Shown: positions 31,609-62,937, counted from the first letter of the stretch. The stretch: 64,000 nucleotides of DNA from Lepas anatifera (GCA_034440635.1 JAOTON010000975.1:1364001-1428000); one strand, 5' to 3'. Translations and numbers: made by a program. The notes: a model not told the origin generated them from the letters alone.

Positions 31609-34600
31609 CCCTCAGGGGACCGATCTTCATTTGCCGGATTCGTCCGGCAAGTAAAGATTGGAGCAACGGGGTGTGACGCGCCCGGGGCCCCAGTCAGCCC
31701 TGGGAGGCACTTTGTCGCATCGCCGCGGATACATCTTTCTAGCCTCCGACGGCCGCCGCCTCTTCCGACTTCCTTCGGTTAGAGTCGGCGTCTGTCGTCG
31801 GTGGCTCTGGTGATGAGGTCCGCGGCGATGCTGATGATTGCCTTACGGGCCCTTTGTTACCTGGTCGGTAACCGTATTGGATCGGGTCAGATCTGTCCTG
31901 CACCTCCCAGTATGTAGCTCCTGTTTGTTTTTGTTTTCTTATTTTGTTGATTATTTTTAGTTCCTTTCCTCTTTTATGCTTCAGTTATTGGTCCCACAGT
32001 TATTTGCCTTCTTCGGCATTTTATGGGTGTAAGGCGCCCACTCGAGGCCCTATCTCGAGCCCCGGCGACGAGGTTGACGGGATCCTGGGGGTTGAGGTCC
32101 CCTCGGGCGGGTCAGTCCCGAGGGCTCCAACACGCCCCCTTTGGCCCAGATATCTCGATCCAACCGGGGGTAAGCCGTCCGTAGGCTGCCGGGGCGGCTA
32201 GCTACGCGGCAGTGTCTACGGGCACTGTCGCTCGGTCCAGCTGAGCAGGGGGATTATGTTTCGGGCGTGCGGCGCGGCGCCCTTCGCGGTGGGGACTGTG
32301 ATAGCTCTTGCCGGACGCGACGCGGGCCGGGGTTTCGGAAACCGTCGATTTGCGAGACTCCGGCTTGTTGCGCGCGCCTGGTAGACCGCAGTCTCCGCTG
32401 CGTTAGGGCTGCCGCGTTTTGCTTCGTCCCGACTCATGGCCCTGCTGGCACACTGGGCTGATGGCGTCAAGGGGGTGGGTGCGTTCTGATCGGAGGGGTT
32501 GTGTGAGTACCTCTCGCCCTCTGAGACGGGCGCACCTGCCCCCGTAGGCACTGTACCAGCCCCGGGTCCAGCTATTGACAGCTGGCAACCCGGGGGCCGA
32601 AGGTAAATGAAATCACTATGGCGTCTCAAAATAGCACAACCTCCAACACTCCCGTCCAACCGACGGGTTCTTCCTCCCCTGCGGGGACAGAACTTCTCCT
32701 AGAGTTCTGATGGTGACTCTTGAGGGCAGTCACAAGATGAACCCCTTCCAGGTTAATCAGGCTGTGTCGAAATTCGGGACTGCAACCCATGTTTATCGAC
32801 ACTCGGAAACAAAACTTGAAGTTGTCATGTCGTCGGACAAGGAAACGTGTGATCTCTTGGCGGCAAAGCAGCTCAGCTTTGTAGGGAAAGATAAATCTTT
32901 GGTGTTGGTACCGGTTTCTGTAGCTTTACACCCGACGAAGAACAACGCATTGGGCGTTGTTACCTGCCGCGAGCTCGAGGGCGCAGCGGAGGAGGATGTT
33001 TTGTTTGGTCTGGAGGAGCAAGGGGTGATCAAGGTGCGTAGGATGAACAGGAGGCAGGACGGCGAGCTAGTTGCCACTAACACTTATGTCCTTACATTCA
33101 ACAGCAAGGAGCTGCCTCGAGCAGTGCGTATTGGTTGGATTTCAGTGCGTGTACGTCGGTACGTTCCGGATCCAATACGGTGTTACCGGTGTCAAGGGTA
33201 CGGCCACGTCGCAAAATCATGCAAGGGAAAAGAGCGATGCGCAAGGTGCTCGGAGGAAGGTCACACCTCCACCGCGTGCACTGCGAACAAAGCAAAATGC
33301 ACTGCATGTAAAGGGGACCACGAGGCATGGTCACGCTCGTGCTCCAGGTTTCTCTCCGGAGAGAGAAGCTGAAGGCTAAGGTTCTGGGTACGGCTTCCGG
33401 AGAAGTTGGAGCGCGAGTAGACAATCACCGCAGGTCTCCTGGTTCATCCGAACCAGCTGTTGAAGTTTGGACCACAAAGAGCTCCACTTTCCGCGACGCT
33501 CTCGTGGGTGAGTCGGGACGATTGCAGTCATCACTCAGTGTAGACTCGACCATGCGAGACATTATGCACCTATCTGTCCGCGATTTCATGGGTCTATTCG
33601 GTGGTCTGACCCCACAGACTATTACCCCCACCTGCACACCCGATGACGCCCAGTCTGACGTGCCAAACAGGCTCAGAGCTGAAAAGAGCACCCAAACATG
33701 CTTCACAGAGAACGTGTCATTGCCAGTGACATGTTCGAAGCCAGAGGATCTGAGCAACCACACAGCCGAAAGGGGTACTCAGACATCCACAGCCAAGGAA
33801 CCCCTAACGGTAGCGCACGTCACACTACAACAACAACGGTTAGGTTCTTCCAAGGACAATGCAGGAGCTGAGAGAAGTAGGGAACAGCCAGTGACTGAGA
33901 CTAAGAAAGCCGCAAAACAGTGGGAAGATCATCCTGCAGCAAAACGCGCACGAGTCAATCAAACAGATACTAGTTCTTCAGGCACAGAGGTACATCCTGC
34001 TGCGGCTCGCAGCTTAGGATCCACACACAAACAACCAGAAACTACAGTATCCACCCCTGTCACCGACAAATCTTCAACACCACAGACTCCCATACAATCG
34101 AACACAACAGCACCCCCAGGCGTGTTTACCAAGCGGTATGGGTCAGAGCGGTCCTCGTCGGCGCCTCCAAAGGGTCGTATGCGCAAGGAGCGTGGTGAAG
34201 CCGTTTCATCTCCAGGTCGCGGGGACACGGGGCTAATGCCGCCGCCGTACCCTCCACCACCCCGCCTCCACCAACACCTCCCGCTAAAGCAACAGGCAGG
34301 GACCACCTGAGCACAGGCACCCGTGAAGGAAAGCGCAGGCTCTCCTCTCCAAACCTACGTTTCGAGGAAAGAAAATCCCAAGACAGAGAAGAGGAAACAG
34401 ATTTGGTGTTTCGGGATTCAAAGGGAAAGCGAATTGCGGTACCGAGGGTACAAAAAGAGGTTCTTCAACCAAGGCTGCACTCGGCTCCACCGAGAGTATC
34501 GGAAACGTCCAGCACGTCTGGCAGGATGTGCCGCGCCCATCCCCGCTAGTGATGGTAGGCATCCGGGGCCGAGAGTCAGAGAGGCCTACATGGATAGGGA

Positions 34601-34916
34601 CACTACTTTCGTGCGTCGCTCTCCGCCTAAGGGTCTCGGATACCCGGAACGAATGGCCAGACCACCAGCAGAGTGGAACACGCGTACAGCCTGGTGTGTA
34701 TCTGAAATGTTCGACGGCAGGAGCTGGGAGACCTAGTCAGTGTTGGGTAATTGGTTCGTCACATTAGAAGTTGTTGGCTGATCCACTTAGTTTTCATTCT
34801 CGATATGTTTTGAATGGTTACTGCTGACTACCACTAATTTTTGTTTTTTTACACTAAGATGGGCGCAAAATGACCTAGTAGTCGAGGCGCCCTAAAACCC
34901 CAAACAACAACAACAA
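31609..34916 (+). mobile_element. LINE insertion 3, ORF1 only
   Basis: Bounded by ACTGTCAGCAG at 31598-31608 and 34917-34927, with a (CAA)n tail. A roughly 1.1-kb GC-rich leader, including the hairpin TTGCCGGA...TCCGGCAA near its 5' end, precedes an ORF1-type gene at 32710. After ORF1 come only about 370 bp of 3' sequence. No endonuclease or reverse transcriptase is present, so the copy is non-autonomous. Confidence 0.9.
32710..34546 (+). pseudogene. LINE ORF1 (nucleic-acid-binding protein) with frameshifts
   Basis: The first frame (32710-33372, 220 codons) ends in three zinc knuckles: CYRCQGYGHVAKSC, CARCSEEGHTSTAC and a CxxC-H-C variant, CTACKGDHEAWSRSC. This is typical of ORF1 proteins in jockey/CR1/I-type LINEs. 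A frameshift near 33350-33370 moves the hydrophilic, Ser/Thr/Pro-rich C-terminal part into the frame 33327-34310. It probably continues in another frame to a stop near 34546. Confidence 0.82.
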
Positions 34917-34927
34917 ACTGTCAGCAG

Positions 34928-36627
34928 CTGGAGGCATGTTCCCGGGCATAGTAACCCTGCCGACATTCGTTCACGTGGCTGTAATGCTAGTGAGCTTGCT
35001 GATGCTGGGACTTGGTGGAACAGCCCAGCCATCCTTTCGGAAAGTTCGGATCATTGGCCCAGAAATGAAATAGACGACTTACCGCCAGACGAGGAGGATC
35101 CTGAAGTAAAAACCACTCGGAAGATCCTTGCTGTGTCACCACAGGAAGCTTGGACTCTCCCAGATCCCAGCAGGTTTTCAAGCTGGATACGATTCAAACG
35201 AACGGTAGCTTGGATGACTCGATTTATTCACAACGTTCGCAAACGGAAGTCTTCCACTCAAGAAGTTCGCCAGGGTCCGCTAAACGCAGCAGAACTACAG
35301 GAAGCTGAGTCGCGTATAATAAAGGAACATCAAGCATCATGCTTTGGAGAAGAATTGCGTCAGCTTAAGTCCGGGAAAGAGTTTTCGCCAAGAAGTCACC
35401 TGAAACCGTTGTCACCCTTTGTTGACGAGGACGGCAACAAGAGAGCCAGCGGTCGGATAGGAAATGCTCATATTCCTTACGAGATGAAACACCCTCATAA
35501 TTCTGTTAGGGGATGACAACATTACTCGGCTGATAATACTCGACGCTCACAAGAAAGTACTCCATGCCGGAATAGAGCATACTTTGAGTGAACTACGCGC
35601 TCGTTTTTGGATTCCAAAGGGAAGGGCGACTGTAAAACGGACCTTAAGAACTTGCAAGTTGTGCCACAAAAGAAAAGTTCACCCTCAAGCGCCCTTCATG
35701 GCAAGCCTTCCAAGGGAACGCTTGGACCTAACGAAACCCTTCCGCTCCATAGGGCTGGACTACCTCGGCCCTCTCCATGTCAGAAAGTTCCGACGCATTG
35801 AGAAACGATACGTCCTCCTGATAACACGTTTAGCGACGCGTGGAATTCACTTGGAGGTGTCACACAGCCTAGATACTGATAGTTTCCTCATGTCCCTGAG
35901 AAGGTTCTTTGCCAGGAGAGGGAAACCCTCTGTAATATTTTCTGATAACGGCTCAAGCTTTCTATCAGGAGAAAAGGAGCTGAAAACCATGCGGGAACAA
36001 GTTGACAAGACCAAAGTTGAAGACGCATTAAGTAAGGAGCACATTCGTTGGATTTTCAATCCACCAACGGCGGCGCATATGGGAGGCAGCTGGGAGCGAC
36101 TAGTTCCATCAGTCAAGAGACCACTCAAGGCCGTGCTTGGTCCCTCCGTGGTAGACGATGAAGTGCTGCAAACAGTTCTGTGTGAAGTTGAATTCGTGGT
36201 AAAAAGTCGTCCCATCACGTATACTAGCTCTGACATCAATGATTTTGAACCGCTCACACCGAACCATTTCATCCTAGGATATCCAGGAAGTGCCTTGCCT
36301 CCCACCACCACAACCGACAGCGATGTCCTCAGCAAGAGCAAATGGAGACAGTCACTCGCGATCAGTGAGCATCTGTGGAAAAGATGGAGAAAAGAGTATG
36401 TCCCAAAACTCCTCCTCAGGGCTAAATGGAGGGACCGCACCGCAAACATGAAGAATGGTGATATCGTTCTCATTGTGGACGAAAATTTGCCCCGCGGTCA
36501 GTGGCGTCTGGGGCAGGTCATCCAGTCGTTTCCAGGACAGGATGGCTTCGTAAGGACAGTCCTACTGCGAACCCTCTTCGGGACGTCACATACTTTGGTG
36601 ATGAAACTGTGCCTTATTGAGAGTTAG
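34928..36627 (+). pseudogene. BEL/Pao integrase region
   Basis: After the LINE the element resumes. One open block (35133-35516) gives the region leading into integrase. A frameshift near 35510 precedes the integrase frame, open from 35584 to 36627. Visible are the zinc-binding end CKLCHKRK, the catalytic core residues in GLDYLGPL, FSDNGSSF and HMGGSWERL (a D-D-E triad), and the C-terminal WRxGxV-like QWRLGQVIQSFPG. Confidence 0.9.
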
Positions 36628-36648
36628 TGTTCACCCCCTGGTGGAACA

Positions 36649-36659
36649 CGGGGGAGGGT
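36649..36659 (+). other. Polypurine tract
   Basis: A GGGGGAGGG run lies immediately before the 3' LTR, where plus-strand synthesis of LTR elements is primed. Confidence 0.65.
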
Positions 36660-37190
36660 GTTGACGCCGGGTCCTTCTCCGTGAGGAGGACCCGGCAACA
36701 TCTTTGCCACGAAAAGATCTCGCGATATATTTTGGTCAAATTTAAAATAAGAAAAAGAGCAAAAAACAAGTGGTAGAAAAAACTAGGCTCTGATCGTCTT
36801 TTGAAACAATTTGTATGATGTAAAAAACATAGATTAAATATGAATTAAAACTGCTCAAAATTAGCTTGATTTATAGATTGATTGATTGATTGTTGATTGG
36901 ATAAAGTTGAACAGGACAAGGCTGTAAGGGAAACAAGACTTGAGGACGAGGAGTGAAAAAGACTGTGAGTACAAACCGAGATTGTATCATTTGGCATTCC
37001 TTCTTTTATTTATTTTGATGTTCTGCATAAAGTACCTATGATTTTTCTGATAGAAATTATATCTTGTTTTCCCTTTCCTTTGTTCCAGAAAACCGCATTT
37101 CATCATCGCTCGCCTCTCCATTCATCAACAGCAAAAATACATCTCATATATGCGCGTTACGTCTCTCCATTCCTGTCGTCGTCGACAACA
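36660..37190 (+). repeat. 3' LTR of the BEL/Pao element
   Basis: 531 bp, TG...CA ends. It differs from the 5' LTR by about 25 substitutions and several short indels by eye. Confidence 0.94.
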
Positions 37191-37992
37191 TATGCACATA
37201 TATAAATGCTGTTATGTTGAATTGTTCTAATAAAGGCAGATACTTGATGTGTGTTAATTGGAGGAGGTCTCCCCATGGGTGCTCACAATACCAATGTTCC
37301 ACATCACTGAGCACTCTGGCACCCTTCATTTTAGATCACTAGCAGAAAACTAGCCAGAAGAACTACATTTTTAAAGCAGAATTTAAGGACTGTTATTTTT
37401 TGGCAAATATTTTGATTGCAATATTTTTATTTCAAGTTTTATTATTTTTATTTTCTGGCCTTACGTGGCCTTACAATAATTCTCTCAAACTATAATACAT
37501 TAACAAGACATACAGACACAGCACTCACATGACACTCTCTGTCATACAACAAAATACTATATTGCGTATATGCTGGTGGGCGTCCAGTGCCTATGGTTCA
37601 TCCGTCCCTTGCACCACCGGGCGCAGGGTAGGCGCCGGAGCTGAGGCCCCAATGCCTTGTGTCGGTTTTCCCTGTTGGCGATGATGGGCTGGTGAGAGGC
37701 GTGTCACACTACCGATGGTGATTGGTTTCAGTATGCCATGTGGTGTGATGTTGAGTACTGAGCGTGTGCTTGTCATGATGGTGGCAAAGGTGGTAGGTAT
37801 GTGAATGAGTTTTACTGGGGTGGATTTTTGGATCATGTGTGATACTTAAAAACTGAGTAAGGTCTTATTTGATATGGCATGTGTGATGTCAATGTCACGT
37901 CCAATTCTGTAAGTCTGTTGTGAATCTAGCATTTATCAAATAAGTGTCAGGGAGCTATGACAAATTCCACTACTTTTAACTCACCATGTCCC
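37191..37992. other. Intergenic, nothing recognised
   Basis: AT-rich DNA with one 81-codon minus-strand frame (37591-37836) that I cannot assign. Confidence 0.5.
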
Positions 37993-39972
37993 TTAACCCG
38001 CGCCCCACCGAAGTCGGCGCCACCTTCGCCCCACCGGGGGCCATCGATGGCCCCCTCTAACTCCGAAAATATGGGCGTTGGCGCAAATCTGCAAAGTGCA
38101 ATAGAAGCTCGCGTGAATTCAGTAGAAATTACTTCGCATGTTTTAGTGCTCAGGTCAATGGTTTGACCTCCAGAGGTCAAATTAGGTCAAGATCGGCTAT
38201 TTTCACTCAAATATGCAATGATTAAGCAAACTGGGCATAACTCTTATGTCATTAGAGCTATTGAGGCCTGGTAAAGTACATTTGATAGAAAATTGCCAGT
38301 ACTTTTGCGCTATGTGGAACGTAAAGACCTCCCGCCAGTGGTTTGACCGCCAGAGGTCACCTCGTGACCTAATATGACCTGAGGTCACAAAGGTCAAAGT
38401 GACCTTGCCGTATATCAAATGAAAGCCAGTGACAAGACAAACACGATGGTGTTTGTTTCATTGCTCTAGCTCAATTAGGTCAAAGTTATTGCCAAAATAC
38501 TGTTTTTGACCTCTGGTGATCTTGGATGACCTTGGAAAGTCAAAGGGCAAATATGACCCCTGGGATCCGTGAAGGGTGTCCAAAACGTTGTTCTGAGCAG
38601 TCTGGTATTTGCAATCATTTTTGTGGCTTTTATATCATGAAATAGCTTTTCCCCATGCTTTTCCAATGGGAGAGGTCGCCTCGTGACCTGACCTCAGGGC
38701 ACGAAATCGAAAATCCCGGATATACACCTTGTAGACCCTGGAGGGGTCATGAAGTGTAGGAAGTTTCAAATCGATCGACTTTGAAATGTGGCTCTTACAG
38801 AGCTCTAAAGGTGAAGTGAGGTGACCTTGGTTGACCTCGTCTGGTGACCTGACCTTGGGTGACCCGGGGTAAAATTTCAGGGATGATGGGAAATGATGCG
38901 GTGAGAGGTAGGCCCTACCGCGGTGCTGCCTCGTCGTTTTTGCTATCGGAAACCTTGGGGGGCCATCGATGGCCCCCTAAGGTTTTTCCGGGATATCAGA
39001 AAAACGACGAGGCGCAGCACCGCGATTGAGGGCTCTACCTCTCACTGCATCATTTTCCCATCATCCCTGAAATTTTTACCCCGGGTCACCCGAGGTCAGG
39101 TCACCAGACGAGGTCAACCAAGGTCACCTTACTTCAACTTTAGAGCTCTGTAAGAGCTAAATTTAGAAGTCGATCAATTTGAAACTTCCTGCACTTCATG
39201 ACCCCTCCAGGGTCTACAAGGTGTATATCCGGGATTTTTCGATTTCGTGCCCTGAGGTCAGGTCACGAGGCGACCTCTCCCATTGGAAAAGCGTGGGGAA
39301 AAGCTGTTTCATGATATAAAAGCTACAAAAATGATTGCAAATACTCAGACTGCTCAGAACAGCGTTTTTGGACACCCTTTCACGGATCTCAGGGGTCATA
39401 TTTACCCTTTGACTTTTCCAAGGTCATCCAAGGTCACCAGAGGTCAAAAACAGTATTTTGACAATAACTTTTGACCTAATTAAGCTAGAGCGGTGAAACA
39501 AACACCATCGTGTTTGTCTTGTCATAGGCTTTCATTTGATATACGGCAAGGTCACTTTTTGACCTTTCGTGACCTCAGGTCATATTAGGTCACGAGGTGA
39601 CCTCTGGAGATCAAACCACTGGCGGGAGGTCTTTACGTTCCACATAGCGGAAAAAGTACTGGCAATTTTCTATCAAATGTATTTTACCAGGCCTCAATAG
39701 CTCTAATGACATAAGAGTTATGCCCAGTTTGCTTAATCATTGCATATTTGAGTGAAAATAGCCGATCTTGACCTAATTTGACCTCTGGAGGTCAAACCAT
39801 TGATCTGAGCACTAAAACATGCGAAGTAATTTCTTACTGAATTCACGCGAGCTTTCTATTGCACTTTGCAGATTTGCGCTAACGCCCATATTTTCGGAGT
39901 TAGAGGGGGGCCATCGATGGCCCCCCGGTGGGGCAAAGGTGGCGCCGGACCCCCCGGTGGGGCGCGGGTTAA
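37993..39972. mobile_element. Fold-back dimer of the GGTCA-rich TTAA element
   Basis: 1,980 bp with ends TTAACCCGCGCCCCACCG and CGGTGGGGCGCGGGTTAA, perfect inverted repeats of 18 bp. The left arm (37993 to about 38967) is the reverse complement of an M2-like copy, and the right arm (about 38968-39972) is a forward one. They are joined head to head at GGGGGGCCATCGATGGCCCCC-like palindrome 38957-38978, with the TTAA and outer terminus of the inner ends missing. Each arm keeps its AGGTCA direct repeat (38365-38380 inverted, 39577-39592 forward). It is non-coding. Confidence 0.88.
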
Positions 39973-40479
39973 CAAGCGCCCTGCTGGGGAGGCAAAATTT
40001 GCCCCCCCACTCCTGGTTCCCCCAAATGGTGCTGAAACAGAGAGATCTAGAACATCATAACTTTCAGTACTTTATCCCTGATTCTGTATCCCTGAATTTC
40101 ACCCATCTGTTAAAGTTTTTTTAGGTCAGGTCATGTCAGGTCGAGGAGCTAGCAAGGTCAAGTGACCCAACTTCGAAGCCCAAACTCACGTATCCGCCAC
40201 ATAACTCTTATCCGAAGGTAGAGGCATTGGTAAACCAGGTCAGCAAGGAGGAGCCAACACTCAACCGCGCAGCGCATGATTGGGGCCAGGGGAGGGGCAG
40301 AGGTGAACCAGTACTTTTTTTGCTTTCTGGCACCTGGCCTATGCCATCATCAGGGGCCACTGCCCAATTCCCTGCACTCTGCGGAATAATTCCGAGGTAT
40401 TGATGACTGTTCTCTCATGTCCCACCATGCTGCAAAAGGCGGTTGGCAGTCCTCCACGGGACAAGGCTACGGTTAAGCG
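39973..40479. other. Intergenic, GGTCA-containing remnant
   Basis: Near 40120-40170 there is AGGTCAGGTCATGTCAGGTC and AAGGTCAAGTGACC, possibly debris of another GGTCA-rich element. Nothing else is recognised. Confidence 0.4.
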
Positions 40480-41080
40480 CGGGAGCCCACCCCTGGGGGC
40501 CCAATAGCAAGTCACGGGGGCCCAAGCTTTGGTCTGGTAGGGCCCCCTCAAAATGTTGTCTTGGTGGCCCCAGATTTGGCTTTCGGGACCCCAGAGTTGA
40601 TATCTGGGCGATCAGACTTTGTCTCTGGAGCCCCAAAAGTTTTTTTTTCACCGGGGGCTCCCAGAGTTGGTCTGGGGGATCCTTAAGAGTTTTTCACGGA
40701 GTGCGCCCAGAGCAGATCTCTGAGGTCCCCCAGAGTTTTCTAGGCGGGCTTAAGAATCTGTCTCGAGGGGATCCGAAAAGTTTTCTTGGGTCCAGGGCTG
40801 CTCTCGGATGGCCTTTGATAATTTGTCTCGGGGACCTCAGAGTTGGTCTCGAGGGCCTTCAAGAGTTTGTCTCTGGGGCCCCTAGAGTTGGTCTCGGACC
40901 TGGTTGAAAGTTAGTTTCGGGGGTCCCCAGACTCGGTCCTTGGGCCCCCAGATTTGGTCTCGGGGGCCCCAGAGTTGTTCTCGGGGGCCCCAAAAATTGT
41001 TCTCGGGGCCCCAGACTAGGTTTCGGGTCCCCAGAGCTGGTCTCGGGGCCCTAAGAGTCGTTCTCGGGCGACCCAATATA
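40480..41080. repeat. Diverged minisatellite upstream of SPG7
   Basis: Roughly 20 diverged units of about 27-32 bp, approximating CCCCAGAGTTGGTCTCGGGG. The better preserved units are at 40840-41060. On the minus strand the 3' units read as WGPRDQ-like hexapeptide repeats, which explains the long open frames on both strands. I regard these as repeat artefacts. Confidence 0.75.
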
Positions 41081-41774
41081 TTCTTATCAGGCGGATATTT
41101 TATGTCAAGGCGCTGATCAATTTTTCCCAGATTGCCCAAATCATTCGTGTTGGAGGCACCTCAGAGATGGTCCCCGGGTTACAGCAAAAACAATAAAAAG
41201 GATACCACACGTTATTCAGCTAGATAGGCAAAGAAACCAGCAGAGTATGTAAAAACAGTCAATAAAGTCGCGTGCAGCTGACCAAATCACTCCAGGATCC
41301 CATGAGCCACCGCTGACGTTATTTTAATTTTAGTCAGCAACCTTTGCATTTGGGGCCCCGTGCAGTGCCCCCAGCCTACCTTCCCCCTTCCTGAGCAAAT
41401 ACTGGATACGCCCGTGCTGTCCCAAAAATTGCTGTTCTGATCAAAAGTCAATTCATTTTTCTTATCCATGGGTGACCATAAAACTAAGAAGGGTTCTGCA
41501 CTCTACCGTCAATCGGGTACCTCGGAACAGCTTGAGGAATATGAGCTTCCCCCTCCCCTCCTCCACCGGAGGCAAAGACTGATAAACAACAATGATATTG
41601 ATAGCATCACATTCTTGAGGCACATTCATCCAACTGAATTTATTCTAGAAACGATGTAACAAGAAGGGTACCAAAAATACTGAAAACGGAAAAAACTCAC
41701 ACCCGCGTATTTTGTTGAAAAAACGTATTTCTCCAACCCTGGCTCCATATCATGTTATGTTCTTTATTTTTCAG
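41081..41774. other. Region upstream of the SPG7 start codon
   Basis: No coding sequence is seen. It ends in a pyrimidine-rich acceptor, TTCTTTATTTTTCAG, directly before the ATG, suggesting a non-coding first exon upstream that I cannot locate. Confidence 0.45.
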
Positions 41775-61042
<19,268 letters not shown>

Positions 61043-61194
61043 CTGACTCCGCAGCACTCAGTGTTATCATGTGGATTGAGCCTTCAGTCATTCGAGTAGT
61101 GATAAGTATGGAACCACGTGCTTTTAACCGAAAACTGTGGATTTTTATAGCTTCTCCTAATGAAGTATTTGCTTAGGTATATTTCATTGCTTTA

Positions 61195-61196
<2 letters not shown>

Positions 61197-61237
<41 letters not shown>
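61197..61237. repeat. (TA)n microsatellite
   Basis: About 20 TA units, 155 bp after the SPG7 stop. No AATAAA is evident before it. Confidence 0.95.
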
Positions 61238-61240
<3 letters not shown>

Positions 61241-61576
61241 GAAAACACTTCAGTTGTTACCGGCAAGATGTGGTGATTTGAGGCTTTGAGGCGTGTGTGC
61301 ATAAAGGTTCTTTAGAACTGGTTTTTTCCTGACGTGGATTTTCGGTCAAAATTACCGACGGTGTCAGGTTCTGCTTCAATATAAGCAACACAAACCTGTT
61401 ATTAAGAAGGAAAATTATGACGGGGCCAGAGGGGCATCCCCAGTTTCAGTGTTTTGAGGCGTGTTATGCCTGCTGTCCCTTAGTTTCGGACGGTCGAATA
61501 CCTGTTGAGGATGCTACCGTGCAATATAGATCGAGTCCTGGTGAACCATGAACTTTTCATCAGGTTTTGCGTGATA

Positions 61577-61577
61577 T

Positions 61578-61624
<47 letters not shown>
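61577..61624. repeat. (CT)n microsatellite
   Basis: About 24 CT units with one interruption. Confidence 0.95.
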
Positions 61625-61626
<2 letters not shown>

Positions 61627-61974
61627 GGGAAAGTGCGTCACGTGTTTATATATTAACTGAAATGAATTGCACAATACCCGCTACGAAGCAAGCCTTCCGC
61701 TGGTACATTCTAACCAAATCTGGTATACATATACGCACATTGTGATACTCTCAGATAATCGTCAGCGCTTGCGAATTGGACGACGTTATTACTGATCAGT
61801 GCTCAGCTTGAGGACATGTTTCAGACTGTCCTGAGGGATGTTGTCAAAGGTTGTGGTCCCTTTACCGGTGAGTGGGAAAGCATCTCAGCTGAGCTACCAG
61901 AGGTCTTTGCTACTCTTGGATCCACCGTGAAACCGCACGTAATGGCTTTTACACAAACTCGCCATGTCGTTCTG

Positions 61975-62240
61975 CTGGGATGAGGCGGTAACAGGCGATC
62001 CGGGAGGCGGGCACTTGCTCCCTCCCCCTGGACACTTGGCGCCCCCCCTGAAATGATCATGGCGCCCCCTGAAGGATTGATAGCGCCGCCCAGGATTCGA
62101 GCATAGGCGCCCTCATGATAGGGGAATTGATGCCCGTCGGAGGGGTTTTCCCGTGCAAAAGTGGCAAGTGGTGACCCCTGAGCTGGATGGCGCCCCTGAC
62201 CATTTGCCCCGATCGGCAATCCTTCGTCTGCCTATGGGCA
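61975..62240 (-). repeat. Dispersed GC-rich repeat family G, minus copy
   Basis: It contains GGCGCCCCCTGAA, GCCCCGATCGGCAATCCT and GCCTATGG, which reverse-complement phrases of the copy at 62938-63175. Confidence 0.65.
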
Positions 62241-62284
62241 TTGAATGATTGGTCTAAATCCAACGTCCGTCCCACTGCCGAGAA

Positions 62285-62560
62285 GATCACATGGTAAAAG
62301 TTAACAATAGCAACGCTGGTCGCAATTATACGTACCACGAGCGGCACCCCAGCGGTCAGCCTCGCAATTACAAGCTTTGCTAGGGGTAACCCCAAGGGGC
62401 CCAAATTCTGTTAATGGTCCCATAAATAATAAAAAGGCTTAACATGCTTTGAGTGATTGGAGGTGGAAGCAAAAGGTGGTTTCCAAATTTCCAGACAAAT
62501 GTAATGCAGAAATAGTCACATTTTGGATTTCTGGTAAAGTGATCCATTCCCTTTAAATAC
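62285..62560 (+). repeat. Dispersed repeat family B, copy 2
   Basis: Same orientation as 8320-8588. It shares CACGAGCGGCACCCCAGCGG, GAGGTGGAAGCAAAA and the right end CCATTCCCTTTAA. Confidence 0.6.
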
Positions 62561-62937
62561 TGTTGCTTACCAGAGGCTATATTTCAGAAAGAATGAAATA
62601 TAACCTGTGTCCTCGCCTCCTCCTGGATCTCCAACATTGGTTTGATCAGCCGGTTGTTTTCCGGCGTTTCCAATGAATTTGCGGAAAACTCCTCCGTATG
62701 CAGGGACGGCGGATTCCATTTTCCAGCGGGTGTGCGAGATTTTCGGGAGGGGGGCCTTCATCCTCAGGGGGTGCCTTTGACTACTAAGGGGTGCCCGCTC
62801 AGGGAAGGGGGCGGCGCCGATATGGTTTCCCTGTATTGAGTGGAAAAATTGAGCCTAGTTGCGCTACATGGGGCGGCTTTGATGACAGAGGGCGCGATTC
62901 ATATGTGAAAGTGTCGTTATTTAATACAGAGGATTCC
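62561..62937. other. Intergenic, nothing recognised
   Basis: GC-rich fragments around 62745-62820 (GGGGTGCC-type words) may be degraded family G. No gene is seen. Confidence 0.4.

Larger units (their letters stand above)
25641..37190 (+). mobile_element. BEL/Pao LTR retrotransposon with three nested insertions
   Basis: It has two LTRs of about 530 bp starting TGTTG and ending CAACA, flanked by TATAC on the left and TATGC on the right (probable 5-bp target duplication, one mismatch). Order inside: gag, zinc knuckle, aspartic protease, reverse transcriptase, RNase H, integrase, purine tract, 3' LTR. Domain order and the YVDD reverse transcriptase motif fit BEL/Pao. Insertions occupy 27422-28332, 28764-29464 and 31418-34927. 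Without them the element is about 6.4 kb, normal for the group. Stops at 27159, 29973 and 30120 and frameshifts near 30700 and 35510 make it inactive. LTR identity by eye is about 95 percent, counting roughly 25 substitutions plus a few short indels. Confidence 0.95.

Noticed and set aside
31361..31666. Separate minus-strand RNase H gene
   Set aside because: It is the inverted copy of the plus-strand RNase H segment next to it.
40443..41139. Long open frames of 154 and 85 codons on both strands
   Set aside because: Both arise from the CCCCAGAGTTGGTCTCGGGG minisatellite, whose unit lacks stops in several frames.
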